From Rhodohalobacter barkolensis (GTDB taxonomy: Bacteria > Bacteroidota > Rhodothermia > Balneolales > Balneolaceae): a stretch of 62,749 bases of DNA. The DNA lies in contig NZ_PISP01000007.1 in the NCBI RefSeq assembly GCF_002834295.1, positions 1 through 62,749 of the forward strand, given 5' to 3'. The translations under genes were made by a program, and so were the position numbers. Each line of letters opens with the position of its first letter. The stretch's first letter is position 1. The notes beneath the pieces are model-generated. The model made no database searches. It saw nothing but the letters and a program-made list of their open reading frames with translations, and was not told where the DNA came from. Below, piece after piece: positions 45,714-55,798 of the stretch.

Positions 45714-47384
45714 CTATAATTCTTTCAAAATCCAGTGATTCGGATCTGCTTCCATATCAGCAGACTCCGGTATTTCTAAAGTAATCCGGTTATTCTCCGG
45801 TACAAGTGTCACCATTTCATTGTTAATTCTGACTTCCACCGGCATCGGGAAGTCGATTCCATTTGGCACATCCCACTCCATAACTACCTGAAGTCCTGCA
45901 CGGGTAATATTCAGAGCCGGAAGCTCTGCCTGGCGCAAATAGACCTCAAAAAGCCAATCCAGATCTATCCCTGAAATCTCCTCTGACAGATAAAGCAGAT
46001 CATCTGTGGTTGCATATCGTACCTGTTCACCGGTCGTAGTGTTTTCCAATTCTTCCGTTGGATACGCGAATTTCCTTAAAATCTCAAAAAAGTGATCCTC
46101 TCCCACTACATATCTTAGTGTGTGCATAAACCAAGCCCCCTTGTAGTAGACATCTCCGCCGCGTTCTCCTTCCCTAATATCCAGCGAACTCATTGATGAC
46201 TCCCTGGGAGCAGTTGCTCTATTTGATGTAATTCTAGTTCTCAAGAATTCCATCATTTCGCGGTACGATTCCATCCCGTTTAGATGTTCAGCATACAACG
46301 GCTGCATGTAGGTACCAATTCCTTCATGAATCCAGAAATCGCGCCAGTCCCAGGCGGTTACTAAGTTTCCCCACCACTCGTGAGCCAGTTCGTGTTGATG
46401 GAGATCGTCAAACCCCGCATCTTGTCCAAACAAATTATCGTTCTCAAAGCTTGCTCCATATGCGATAATAGATTGATGCTCCATACCCAGATAGGGTGAA
46501 TGAGCTACTCCATATTTATCTGCCCGGAAAGGGTAAGGACCGGCAGTCTCTTCCAGAAATCGAATCTGTTCAGCAAACTGTGGAAAAAGCCACTCGCTCT
46601 CTTCACGAAATTCAGGCAGATACCAGAACTTGATCTCCATTTCATCACCCGCCGTGCTGGTATACGTTTCCGACATGGTTTCGTATGGAGCCGCGTTGAC
46701 AGTAACGTTATAGTTATTAATCGGTGTTGAAACAAACCAATGGGACGTTTTCCATCCATCTTCGTGGTCGGTGACTCCCCTGTCACGGCCATTTGACGCC
46801 ACAACCAGATTATCCGGCATCGTAAAATTGATGGCTACCGAATCGGCCTTATCCGTAGGGTGATCTTTATTTGGCCACCAAACCCATGCCCCAAGTGATT
46901 GAAGGGCAGCACCTACCCACGGTTCTCCTGATGGTGTTCTTTTCCATACCAAACCGCCATCCCATGGCGGATTATCACCCACTCGGGGTATCCCGGAATA
47001 CTCGATTTCAAGAGCTGTCGACCGTCCGGGCTGAAGGGTTTCCGGAAAATAGACATAAAAAGTTTTGGAGGTATCACTACGCTCTATCTTAACAGCTCGC
47101 TCTGGTTCGTCTTCAGTCCAGTTCACTGACGATATTTCAAGTTTTGGATCCAGGTCCAGCGCAACCACATTTGTAGGATGTACCACATTAAAATGGACCC
47201 CAACCCTGCCGTCTACAGTACTGTCAGCCGGATTCAGTTTCAAATTCAAATCATAAAAAAAGACATCATAAGATGATTTTTCGGGTGGTAACTCCCCTCC
47301 CGATTCGTACACAACTTCCTGAGCTGTGGCTGTGGAACTCATGATGAGTAAGAAAGCTGTGATCAGTAATGAAATTCTTGCCAT
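45714..47384 (-). CDS. M1 family aminopeptidase, exported
   Basis: A 556-aa zinc aminopeptidase with signal peptide (STATAQ). Exopeptidase motif YLGMEHQS near 299-305 in place of GAMEN, and zinc motif HELAH (331-335) with second glutamate E354 in WIHEGIGTY. The N-terminal beta-saddle domain spans 30-230. Shorter than classical PepN because it lacks the large C-terminal helical domain, as usual for this exported subgroup. Likely completes peptide degradation in the periplasm. Confidence 0.92.
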   Translation of the reverse strand: MARISLLITAFLLIMSSTATAQEVVYESGGELPPEKSSYDVFFYDLNLKLNPADSTVDGRVGVHFNVVHPTNVVALDLDPKLEISSVNWTEDEPERAVKIERSDTSKTFYVYFPETLQPGRSTALEIEYSGIPRVGDNPPWDGGLVWKRTPSGEPWVGAALQSLGAWVWWPNKDHPTDKADSVAINFTMPDNLVVASNGRDRGVTDHEDGWKTSHWFVSTPINNYNVTVNAAPYETMSETYTSTAGDEMEIKFWYLPEFREESEWLFPQFAEQIRFLEETAGPYPFRADKYGVAHSPYLGMEHQSIIAYGASFENDNLFGQDAGFDDLHQHELAHEWWGNLVTAWDWRDFWIHEGIGTYMQPLYAEHLNGMESYREMMEFLRTRITSNRATAPRESSMSSLDIREGERGGDVYYKGAWFMHTLRYVVGEDHFFEILRKFAYPTEELENTTTGEQVRYATTDDLLYLSEEISGIDLDWLFEVYLRQAELPALNITRAGLQVVMEWDVPNGIDFPMPVEVRINNEMVTLVPENNRITLEIPESADMEADPNHWILKEL

Positions 47385-47926
47385 GATTATAGATTAGTTT
47401 TCACGTATCAAATAGAGAATCTTTCTTTCTGAACATATCATCAATATACTCTCAAAAACGGAAGTCAGAAACCTACCTTGTCAAAATAGAAAATTTAAGG
47501 ATAGTCGCTATGAATGATTCTCAATCATTTTATGAATTTAAAATACCGGTAGGAGGCTCCGATGGAGCCATAATATATTTCCTGTTTTGTACTTCTAACA
47601 AGATTTTTCTTCGGAGTGGGTTCGGTAATCAATCCAGGCATCTTAGAATTCTAAACAGATTTTCACGTATGGTCACTTAATGAGAATTTTTTTAATCATA
47701 AATTAACCCCCCCTTTTTTCTCGCAGATTTACGCAGAAAAATTTCACAGATTCTCACAGAAACTCTGCGTAAATCCGCGGTTAACTCAGCGAACCTCCGC
47801 GAGAAACCATTCCATTCCTTGTTTTACCTTTCCCTCAAACATCATACATCCATCTTACTATCTTTGCCAAATCAACCTTATCTTTGCATCGGACAATTAA
47901 AAACTTTGAAATTTGGTAACTAAACA
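47385..47926. other. Intergenic region with short repeats upstream of hisS
   Basis: No gene. Contains GGAGGCTCCgatGGAGCC (47552-47571), like the hairpins near 8.5 and 9.75 kb, and 'tctgcgtaaatccgcggtt'-type text (47718-47805). The hisS promoter is presumably in the last 100 bp. Confidence 0.6.
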
Positions 47927-49186
47927 ATGGCCCAGGCAAAATATACCACTCACCTCGGGATGGTTGATATCCTCCCCGATGACGTTCGAAAATGGCAATA
48001 TCTCGAAAACCTGATTCGTGAGGAGGCCGAAAAGTTCAACCTTGAAGAGATTCGCACTCCCATAATGGAACAGACCGAGCTGATTGTACGGGGTTTGGGT
48101 CAGCTGACCGATATCGTTTCTAAAGAGATTTTCTCTTTCAGCCGGGGTGAAGATAATTATGTTTTGCGTCCAGAGCTTACTGCGCCGGTGGTTCGTTCCT
48201 ATGTGGAAAATCATCTTGACCAGCGTGGCGGCTCTCAAAAACTATTTTACATTGGCCCAATGTTTCGTGCCGAACGACCGCAAAAAGGCCGGCAGCGTCA
48301 GTTTCATCAGTTTGGAGCGGAAGTGATTGGCAGTGACGACCCGATAGCCGATGTGGAAGTAATCGCTTTTATGATCCACATCTACAACAAAGTGGGGATT
48401 ACCAATACATCACTGAAGCTAAACTCCATCGGAGATCCGGAGAGCCGTGAAAAATACAAGGAGGCTTTGAAAGCTCATCTGAAGCCCAATTTTGATCAAT
48501 TAAGCGACGTATCAAAGAAACGTTTTGAGAATAACCCACTCAGAATTCTGGATTCCAAAGAGGAAGAAGACCAACCGTTTATTGAATCTGCCCCGGTCAT
48601 TACAGACTATCTGGGCGAAGAATCCCTTGCCCATTACAAGAAAGTAAAAGAGTATCTCTCCGACTTAGATATCCCATTTGAGGAAGATCCCTATCTGGTT
48701 CGCGGAATGGACTACTATACCCAGACTGCGTTTGAACTGATCAGCCCCGATCTCGGTGCACAGGACGCTCTTGCAGGTGGTGGACGATATGATCTTTTGG
48801 TTGAGGAAATTGGAGGTCAGCCTACACCGGCAGTTGGATTTGCAGCCGGAATGGAACGCCTGTTTATAGCCTGCGAAGAGCTTGGAATTAAACTTGGGTC
48901 CGAGAAAAAAGTAGATGTCTACATCGTAACACTGGGTGATGAAGCCCGGCGATGGGGACTTAGCAAACTTCCAATTTTGCGTGAACACGGACTTTCGGCT
49001 ACGATGGACTACATGGGGCGGTCGATGAAAGCGCAGATGAAGGACGCCAATCGGGAGAATGCGCAGTACACACTAATCGTGGGTGGAAATGAGCTTACAG
49101 AAGGAAAATTCACCCTGCGAAATATGGTGGAGAGTGAAGAGAACTCACTGGAATTTGATGAGATCCTGAAAAAATTGAGCAAATAA
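47927..49186 (+). CDS. hisS: Histidyl-tRNA synthetase
   Basis: Class II synthetase, 419 aa. Motif 2 is FYIGPMFRAERPQKGRQRQFHQFG near 107-130. Histidine-specific segments are LVRGMDYYTQTAFE near 260 and ALAGGGRYDLLVEE. C-terminal anticodon-binding domain from about 325 (VDVYIVTLGDEARR). Length and motifs are complete. Convergent with the SulP gene, 31 bp apart. Confidence 0.96.
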   Translation: MAQAKYTTHLGMVDILPDDVRKWQYLENLIREEAEKFNLEEIRTPIMEQTELIVRGLGQLTDIVSKEIFSFSRGEDNYVLRPELTAPVVRSYVENHLDQRGGSQKLFYIGPMFRAERPQKGRQRQFHQFGAEVIGSDDPIADVEVIAFMIHIYNKVGITNTSLKLNSIGDPESREKYKEALKAHLKPNFDQLSDVSKKRFENNPLRILDSKEEEDQPFIESAPVITDYLGEESLAHYKKVKEYLSDLDIPFEEDPYLVRGMDYYTQTAFELISPDLGAQDALAGGGRYDLLVEEIGGQPTPAVGFAAGMERLFIACEELGIKLGSEKKVDVYIVTLGDEARRWGLSKLPILREHGLSATMDYMGRSMKAQMKDANRENAQYTLIVGGNELTEGKFTLRNMVESEENSLEFDEILKKLSK

Positions 49187-49217
49187 TTGCTCTGATATAA
49201 AAACTAAGAAGGCTGCC

Positions 49218-51086
49218 TCAGTCGATGTTTTTCAGGTAATCACTGAGTCGGTGAGGTGGCTTTTTCTCTTCCTGATTTTCCGGTTGCTCCTTTTCTTTTT
49301 TATCCTCGTTCTCTTCCTCACTTTCACGATTTTCTTTATCAAGTTCACTTTGATACTCCTCCCGGTCACTGTCGCTCTTCTCTTTTGCATCCCACTTATT
49401 CAGCAGAAACTTAACCGCTTTATGCGTGGTGTTGTGAAAATGTGCCCCACCCATTTCGCGGGCCAGACCGGATTTAAGCAAGAGATCCAGAACCGGTTTT
49501 TTAAGTCCGGCAAAATGAAGTTCGATATCCCATTTCTCAAGAGTTTCCACCACAGACTGAAATACTTCAATAGCGGTTGTATCCAGATCATTAATACTCT
49601 TTGCATCCACAATAATTGCACGGATTTTCTTATTACTCTCCTCACTCTTCTGTATGATGAAATCCTTAATGATCTCTGCATTGTTAAAAGCTATAGAGGT
49701 GTCAAACCGAAGGATCAGGATCTCTTCAATAGGCATCGCTTTCGGATTCCGGTCCACATCCCTGAACTCTCTGGAACCGTGTACATGCCCTAAAACAGAC
49801 ATATTTGGACGGCTTGAATGGTAGAGTACTGCAATTAGCGAAGCACTTATACCCAGTAAAATCCCTTCCTGAATACCAATCACCAATACGCTTAAAGCTG
49901 TAAATATTGCGATGTATGCATCTTCCGGTTTAGTTCTGAAAAAGTAACGAATCTCTTTCAGGTCGATCATTGAAATTGTAGCTGCAATGATGATTGCAGC
50001 AAGTGCCGGAATGGGTATGTAGTAAAAAAGAGGTGTTAGAAAGACAAGTGCTAAACCGATAACAAGAGCTACGAATACATTAGAAAGTGCCGTTTTTCGG
50101 CCCGCCTGTTCACTTACCGCTGTTCTCGAAAAACTACCCGAAATCGGTGGGCTCTGGAAAAAACTTCCGACCAGATTGGACATCCCTACTGCAAAAAACT
50201 CACGATTCGCATTCAGTGGATATTTATATTTGCTCGCAAAGGTTTTGCCTATAGACATTACAGACATTAACTGGACCAATACAAGTGTTGCCGCTGTAGG
50301 AATGAGCTGCCTTATATCCTCCAATGTAAACTCGGGCAACTGAAATGAAGGTAGCCCGGATGGAACGACTCCAATAACATCAACCCCAAGCTGCTGAAAG
50401 TTCAAAGCCCAGACAGCGACACCTCCTCCTGCGATTAACACAAAAGCTCGCGGAAAAATGGGGAACAGTTTTTTCATAATGAATAGAAACACGATTCCGA
50501 TGACGCCAATCAGTACAGACATATTATTTACCTGATCAAACTGCTGAATGATCTGCATAATCAGATTCCCAACATATTGAGAGCCTTCGGTTTCCACACC
50601 AAAGAAGTTCCCCAGCTGACTTGCTCCAATGATCAATGGCGCAGCGATCATAAATCCGTAAATAACCGGTTTAGAGAGCAAATTCACCAGCCAGCCCATT
50701 CGCATTAAAGATAAACTGATGTGAACTACGCCCACAAAAAGTGTAAGCAAAAGGACCACGGAAACATATTGATCTGTTCCGGGATCTGCGATCATACTGG
50801 CGCCGGTCGCAATAATTATCATATCCGTAGCAACAGTTCCCAGCGCCAAATGCCTGGATGTTCCAAAAAGCGGATAGATGAGCAGAGGAATTAGTGATCC
50901 GTATAAACCGTAGATCGGTGAGAGTCCCGCAATGACGGCGTACGCCATCACCTGAGGTATTTCGATAACTCCAACGGTGACACCCGATTTAAGATCTGCT
51001 GAAAATTCTTCTTTGGTATAATCGGGCAGCCAGTTCAATATGTTGAACTGGTTTTTTATCCAGGAAAGGATTGCCGTTGGTTTCAT
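49218..51086 (-). CDS. SulP family anion transporter with STAS domain
   Basis: A 622-aa transporter. SulP motifs: GVIEIPQVMAYAVIAGLSPIYGLYGS near 36-60 and FQSPPISGSFSRTAVSEQAG near 310. The cytosolic STAS domain lies at about 440-555 (ILRFDTSIAFNNAEIIKDFI; IIVDAKSINDLDTTAIEV). An unusually long Glu/Lys-rich tail (about 570-622) ends KKPPHRLSDYLKNID. Probable substrate sulfate or bicarbonate; not decidable from sequence. First of four same-strand transporter genes. Confidence 0.9.
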   Translation of the reverse strand: MKPTAILSWIKNQFNILNWLPDYTKEEFSADLKSGVTVGVIEIPQVMAYAVIAGLSPIYGLYGSLIPLLIYPLFGTSRHLALGTVATDMIIIATGASMIADPGTDQYVSVVLLLTLFVGVVHISLSLMRMGWLVNLLSKPVIYGFMIAAPLIIGASQLGNFFGVETEGSQYVGNLIMQIIQQFDQVNNMSVLIGVIGIVFLFIMKKLFPIFPRAFVLIAGGGVAVWALNFQQLGVDVIGVVPSGLPSFQLPEFTLEDIRQLIPTAATLVLVQLMSVMSIGKTFASKYKYPLNANREFFAVGMSNLVGSFFQSPPISGSFSRTAVSEQAGRKTALSNVFVALVIGLALVFLTPLFYYIPIPALAAIIIAATISMIDLKEIRYFFRTKPEDAYIAIFTALSVLVIGIQEGILLGISASLIAVLYHSSRPNMSVLGHVHGSREFRDVDRNPKAMPIEEILILRFDTSIAFNNAEIIKDFIIQKSEESNKKIRAIIVDAKSINDLDTTAIEVFQSVVETLEKWDIELHFAGLKKPVLDLLLKSGLAREMGGAHFHNTTHKAVKFLLNKWDAKEKSDSDREEYQSELDKENRESEEENEDKKEKEQPENQEEKKPPHRLSDYLKNID

Positions 51087-51243
51087 CGATTATTCAGCCT
51101 TTGAGATGATCAACTTTTTGTTTGCAGAGAAAGTTAACTCAACCAACCCCAAGAGTCCAACATTTAATCCTGTTAACACAACAGGCGATTTTCGATAGAA
51201 AGCAGTAAAATCTCAAACCTGTCTGATTTTATTGACCGGAACC

Positions 51244-53370
51244 TCAGAGATTCAGCATATTTTTCATCTCTTTGATATCACTCTTATCCCCGATAATGGA
51301 GAGTTCATCGTTCTCTTTCAGAATTGATTTTCCGTGAGGGAATATAATATTCCCATCTCGTTTGATGAGGGTAATCAGACTTTCGCCGGGAAGCTCAAGA
51401 TCTTTCACCTCTTTATCAATCATCGATGCAGTGATATCATTCTTCTTGAGGGTAATATTTATAAACCGTTCATCACGCAGTAATATTTCACGAATTTGTC
51501 CTTCATCTTCTGCCGCCATCCAGCGTTCGTAAAAGTCAATACTGTCGATCATTTCAGCCAGGTGAGCGATAATTCTCAGGTGCTGCCCCGACTTCTTCTT
51601 CGAGCTGATCAGGTAGATAATACAGTGAATTTTACCGTCTTTCTTCTCTTCATCACTGATATCCTCAAACTCTTCACGGTCCAGTTCAATACCCTCGTGC
51701 AATCGAACCAATGCCACTTCTGTATCAACATCATCGTTGATGCGGATATGCTGTAACGCGCTGGTATTCCCCACCGGGATAATGCCATCTTTGTAGTCAG
51801 ATTCAAACAGCTCAACCAGTTCGCTTTTAGAGTAGCTAATTCTCGTTGATAACTCTTTGCAAACCATTTCAATAATTTCTTCGACAGGAGGACTCTTTTC
51901 CAGATCAAATACAGCCGAGCGCCCAATCGCTTTCTCGTACGGATCCTCTTTTCGGAGGCCTTTTTCGCGCATAATGCCACGCATTTCACTCTCAAGCCCT
52001 TTGTACTGATACTTTCCCAAACGGGCATGAACATGATAAATGGCTCCTTCGCGCTCAACATTTCCTTTGGAGTAGCTGAAGTACCATGCTACGCTAACCG
52101 CGGCAATTGCAAATGTAAAGATAACCGAGAGTAACCCCATTTCAGCAATGAGAAACAAACAGATGAAGAATCCGGCAATTTGCATCCAGGGATACCATGG
52201 AGATTTAAACCCGGGATCGTAACCTTCAATTTTACTTTCTCTCATCACGATCACAGAGATATTTAAGATCCCGAAAAGCAACAGCTGAAATGCACTGGCA
52301 AGTTTTGCTACGGACTCAACATTAAATACAACCAGAAGAAAAATCATCAGAATTGTAGTGGCTACCGTGGCGATTGTTGGTGTACCGAAACGGCCAAGTT
52401 TTGAAAAATAAGTTGGAATTAAATCATCGCGTGCCATTGCCAGCGGGTAACGGGCGGCCGACATGATCCCGGCGTTGGCTGTGGACGCAAAGGCGGCAAT
52501 AGCAGCAATTACGACCAGTATAAGTCCGGTTTGTCCGGGCAGCCATGTCAGGAATACTTCACCGGCTGTGGCAACCGGGGTTAAATCTTCTTGCAGTGCA
52601 GAAGGTTCGAGCACCATCACCATAATAAAAACACCCACAACATAGATAAATGTAGCTGTACCCAGCGAAAGCATCATCCCCAGGGGAATATTTCGGTCCG
52701 GATTTTGAACCTCTTCCGATACACTTGCAACTTTCGTTAAACCCGCATACGATACAAATACAAATCCGATGGTGGCAAAGAATCCTTGTGGACCAAACTC
52801 AAAAAACGGGGTGAATTCTGATCGTAGAACATCAAAAAAGTCAACATCAACTACTGCAAAAACACCCTGGAAAACGTAGAAAAAGAGAATACTGACCAGG
52901 GTGGCCACCATTACATTTTGCAGCCAACTGCTCTCTTTTGCCCCCACAATATTGGTGATACCAAATGCAATAGTCAGCGCAACCGCTACCGGAGTGATCG
53001 GAACTTCAATGAAAATAGAGATGTAAGCCCCCATCCCAATCAAAGCAAATGCACTTTTAAAAATGAGTGCTAACCACGATCCTATTCCGCCAACCGTACC
53101 GAAGAGCGGGCCCAGACTTCGATCAATAAAATAGTAGGCGCCACCGGCACGGGGCATTGCAGTGGATAGTTCAGCAACACTGAACATGGCCGGCAAAATG
53201 AGTATTCCGGCAACAAAATAGGCAAGTACAACAGAGGGACCCGTTTGCGCAGCGGCAAGCCCGGGTAGTAAAAAGAATCCTGAGCTAAACATAGCGCCGG
53301 TGCTTATTGCATATACATCAAAGAGTTTCAACTCCTTTTTTAGGCGTTTACTCTTATTTAATTTGGGCAT
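51244..53370 (-). CDS. APC family permease fused to EIIA-like and TrkA-C domains
   Basis: A 708-aa protein. Residues 1-430 form an APC-superfamily amino-acid/cation permease with 12 helices (FDVYAISTGAMFSSGFFLLPG; ELSTAMPRAGGAYYFIDRS). After a linker, an EIIA(Ntr/Fru)-like domain lies at about 510-620, with ALQHIRI at the position of the phospho-histidine and IIYLISSKKKSGQHLRIIAHLA. A TrkA-C domain closes it (LPGESLITLIKRDGNIIFPHG, 645-708). These suggest control of transport by phosphorylation state and a bound ligand. Substrate unknown. Confidence 0.82.
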   Translation of the reverse strand: MPKLNKSKRLKKELKLFDVYAISTGAMFSSGFFLLPGLAAAQTGPSVVLAYFVAGILILPAMFSVAELSTAMPRAGGAYYFIDRSLGPLFGTVGGIGSWLALIFKSAFALIGMGAYISIFIEVPITPVAVALTIAFGITNIVGAKESSWLQNVMVATLVSILFFYVFQGVFAVVDVDFFDVLRSEFTPFFEFGPQGFFATIGFVFVSYAGLTKVASVSEEVQNPDRNIPLGMMLSLGTATFIYVVGVFIMVMVLEPSALQEDLTPVATAGEVFLTWLPGQTGLILVVIAAIAAFASTANAGIMSAARYPLAMARDDLIPTYFSKLGRFGTPTIATVATTILMIFLLVVFNVESVAKLASAFQLLLFGILNISVIVMRESKIEGYDPGFKSPWYPWMQIAGFFICLFLIAEMGLLSVIFTFAIAAVSVAWYFSYSKGNVEREGAIYHVHARLGKYQYKGLESEMRGIMREKGLRKEDPYEKAIGRSAVFDLEKSPPVEEIIEMVCKELSTRISYSKSELVELFESDYKDGIIPVGNTSALQHIRINDDVDTEVALVRLHEGIELDREEFEDISDEEKKDGKIHCIIYLISSKKKSGQHLRIIAHLAEMIDSIDFYERWMAAEDEGQIREILLRDERFINITLKKNDITASMIDKEVKDLELPGESLITLIKRDGNIIFPHGKSILKENDELSIIGDKSDIKEMKNMLNL

Positions 53371-53446
53371 AAATTTTTCTACTGCTGATTCAACTTCTGT
53401 AATTGCAGCTTTTAACTTACAACGATTCTTTCAATAATATTTAACC

Positions 53447-55606
53447 TTATGTGTTAAAAACAATTACCGGGCACGATGCCATTTGGAGAATGCTTTCCAC
53501 ACGCGGCCCGAGATACAGTCGGTTTGATCCCGGTCGAACATTTGTACCTACAACAATAAGGTCAATAGCATTTGATGAGGCCAAATCGGTAATCACTCCC
53601 TCAACAGAATCTCCCTTCCGGACCAACGCTTCCGTTTTCACTTCAAAAGCTTCTCCAAGCCTTTTGAGCTCATTTACAGCTTCGTTTGCAAATTGCTGTC
53701 TGGATTTAATGTAGGCCTGTTTCGATTTCTGAACAGGTGTTAACTCATTTGTTATCACGTTAAGAGCTACCACCTCTTTACTTCGATCCGATTTAGCAAT
53801 GAAGAATGCGAGTTCAGCTGCATTTTTAGACTCCGTACTGCCATTGGTTGGAACCAGAATTCTTTCAGGTTCCCAGCCTTTTGAGATCGCTCCGGCCTGC
53901 ACAATAAGTGTAGGGCAGGGAGCAAAACGTGTAATGAAATCCACTATTGGGCTAAAGAGATGAGAGTGATCTTCCGACCGCTCTGTAGCACCAAGCACAA
54001 CCAAATCGTAATCTTTTTTAGCTTCATCGATGATCGCATCACCGGGTTTATCGCTCGACACCACCTTCTTCATCACTTCATCGAGGTTGAAATATTCGGC
54101 CAATTCATCGAGGTACTCTTCACACTGAGCTCTATCCTTCCCTCTCGATACAGTAAGCAGAGTGAGGGAAATTTTCGTATCCTGACCAATTAACTCAAGA
54201 ATCTGAGCTTCGGTAGATTGAATATTCTTCTCTCTTACATCACTTGTCTTGCGCGTTCGAACAGGCAGTAATACTCGGTGGATATCGGCCACGAGGCTTT
54301 CCGCTTCAAGCTCTTCTTTTTTAAGCCGTTCTTCTTCTTCCTTGCCTATTTCCACTTTACTGAGTACCCACTTGAGAGCTGAAGGTGCCATGAGAGACGT
54401 GGCCATCGCCATCACTACAATGATGGAGAACATATCCTGCGAAAGGATTCCAAGCCGAAGACCGATGGTAGCAATAATGATCTCCATGGCTCCACGGGCG
54501 TTAAGTCCGGCCCCGAAACTGAGGGATGTCCAGTGATCTTTTTTCCCGATGAAGCGGGCTCCTGTATAGGTTCCCGCCACCTTTCCGAGTGTTGCTATTG
54601 CAATTACAATCAGGGTGATTACGATCAGTGTCGGATCAAAAAGATTGATAATATTCACCTTCAAACCGGCTACGGCAAAGAATATAGGTGCAAAAATTCC
54701 AAGTGCAAGACTTTCCAGTTTATTAATTACATCTTCGGGCAGACGAGGCATCATGCCAAAAATAATACCCATCACAAATGCACCTAAAATAGCTTCCAGG
54801 TTTAAAAGCTGTGTGATGGCACCCCAGAAAAATGCAAGAATAATCACTAAAGAGAGGATTCTGTCTGTACTGACCACTTCATCCTGAACATAGATAAGCA
54901 GTTTACGCACCATCCAGCGTCCAATCGTAAAACTCAATATCAAAAATGCTAAAACGCTTCCCACAGTGGTCAGAACCGTACCTGTTGTTACCGCATCACC
55001 GGCAGCAATCCCCGCTACAATGGAGAGCAGAATCCATCCAATTGTATCATCACTCATACCGGCAGCCAGTATGGTCTGACCAATATCACGGCGCATCAGG
55101 TTCATATCCATCAGCACTTTGGCAATAACCGGTATTGCCGAAATGGCCATGGCCGTTGCAACAAAGAGGGAGAATACAAGGCGCTCATCCGAATCGGCCA
55201 ATAAAAAATCTGGGAGATGTTGCCCCAGAAAGAATCCTGTGATAAATGTTATAGATATTCCGCCAAAAGATACACTAATAGCTGTTTTAGCATGTCGCTT
55301 AATCAGTTGAATATCGGTTTCAAGACCCGTTATCAGAAGCAGAAACATGGCACCCAAGAGCGAGATAACTTCAAGCAGATAACCGCTCACTTCAGTCTGG
55401 GGCACAATAAGTTCACCAAATGCAGGGAAAAAACCGGCCAACAAGGACGGCCCCAAAATGATACCGGCTAGAATTTCACCGATAACGGAGGGTTGACCGA
55501 GTCTCGTTGCCACTTCGCCAAAAGCCCGGGCAGCCAGAAGCAGTAAACCAACCTGAAAGACAAGTAGAAAAATATCATGATGTGGCGCTGCAGAAAATAC
55601 GTCCAT
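53447..55606 (-). CDS. CPA2-type cation/proton antiporter with two UspA domains
   Basis: A 719-aa protein. About 12-13 helices to residue 410 (RLGQPSVIGEILAGIILGPS; AGMSDDTIGWILLSI with the paired acidic site; GLNARGAMEIIIATIGL). Then two UspA domains: about 445-570 (RVLLPVRTRKTSDV...LVVLGATERS) and 580-719 (RILVPTNGSTESKNA...LIVVGTNVRPGSNRLYLGPRV, a complete nucleotide-binding G-motif). Probably a Na+ or K+/H+ antiporter gated by nucleotide. 76 bp downstream of the APC start. Confidence 0.9.
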   Translation of the reverse strand: MDVFSAAPHHDIFLLVFQVGLLLLAARAFGEVATRLGQPSVIGEILAGIILGPSLLAGFFPAFGELIVPQTEVSGYLLEVISLLGAMFLLLITGLETDIQLIKRHAKTAISVSFGGISITFITGFFLGQHLPDFLLADSDERLVFSLFVATAMAISAIPVIAKVLMDMNLMRRDIGQTILAAGMSDDTIGWILLSIVAGIAAGDAVTTGTVLTTVGSVLAFLILSFTIGRWMVRKLLIYVQDEVVSTDRILSLVIILAFFWGAITQLLNLEAILGAFVMGIIFGMMPRLPEDVINKLESLALGIFAPIFFAVAGLKVNIINLFDPTLIVITLIVIAIATLGKVAGTYTGARFIGKKDHWTSLSFGAGLNARGAMEIIIATIGLRLGILSQDMFSIIVVMAMATSLMAPSALKWVLSKVEIGKEEEERLKKEELEAESLVADIHRVLLPVRTRKTSDVREKNIQSTEAQILELIGQDTKISLTLLTVSRGKDRAQCEEYLDELAEYFNLDEVMKKVVSSDKPGDAIIDEAKKDYDLVVLGATERSEDHSHLFSPIVDFITRFAPCPTLIVQAGAISKGWEPERILVPTNGSTESKNAAELAFFIAKSDRSKEVVALNVITNELTPVQKSKQAYIKSRQQFANEAVNELKRLGEAFEVKTEALVRKGDSVEGVITDLASSNAIDLIVVGTNVRPGSNRLYLGPRVESILQMASCPVIVFNT

Positions 55607-55798
55607 AGAATAAACCGGTTCCGGTTAATAGTTTATTAGCCTGACGGCAAAAATAGTTATTGTTTAGTTTAAACTAAAAATTTTCAGATTTCCATTGGTC
55701 TCTTTAATGAACGCGGTATTTCTGAATCTGTCCTTCAACCACATTCAGTATGCATTCTACTTTCACTTAAAATACACAGAGGTTACTATAAGCAAATA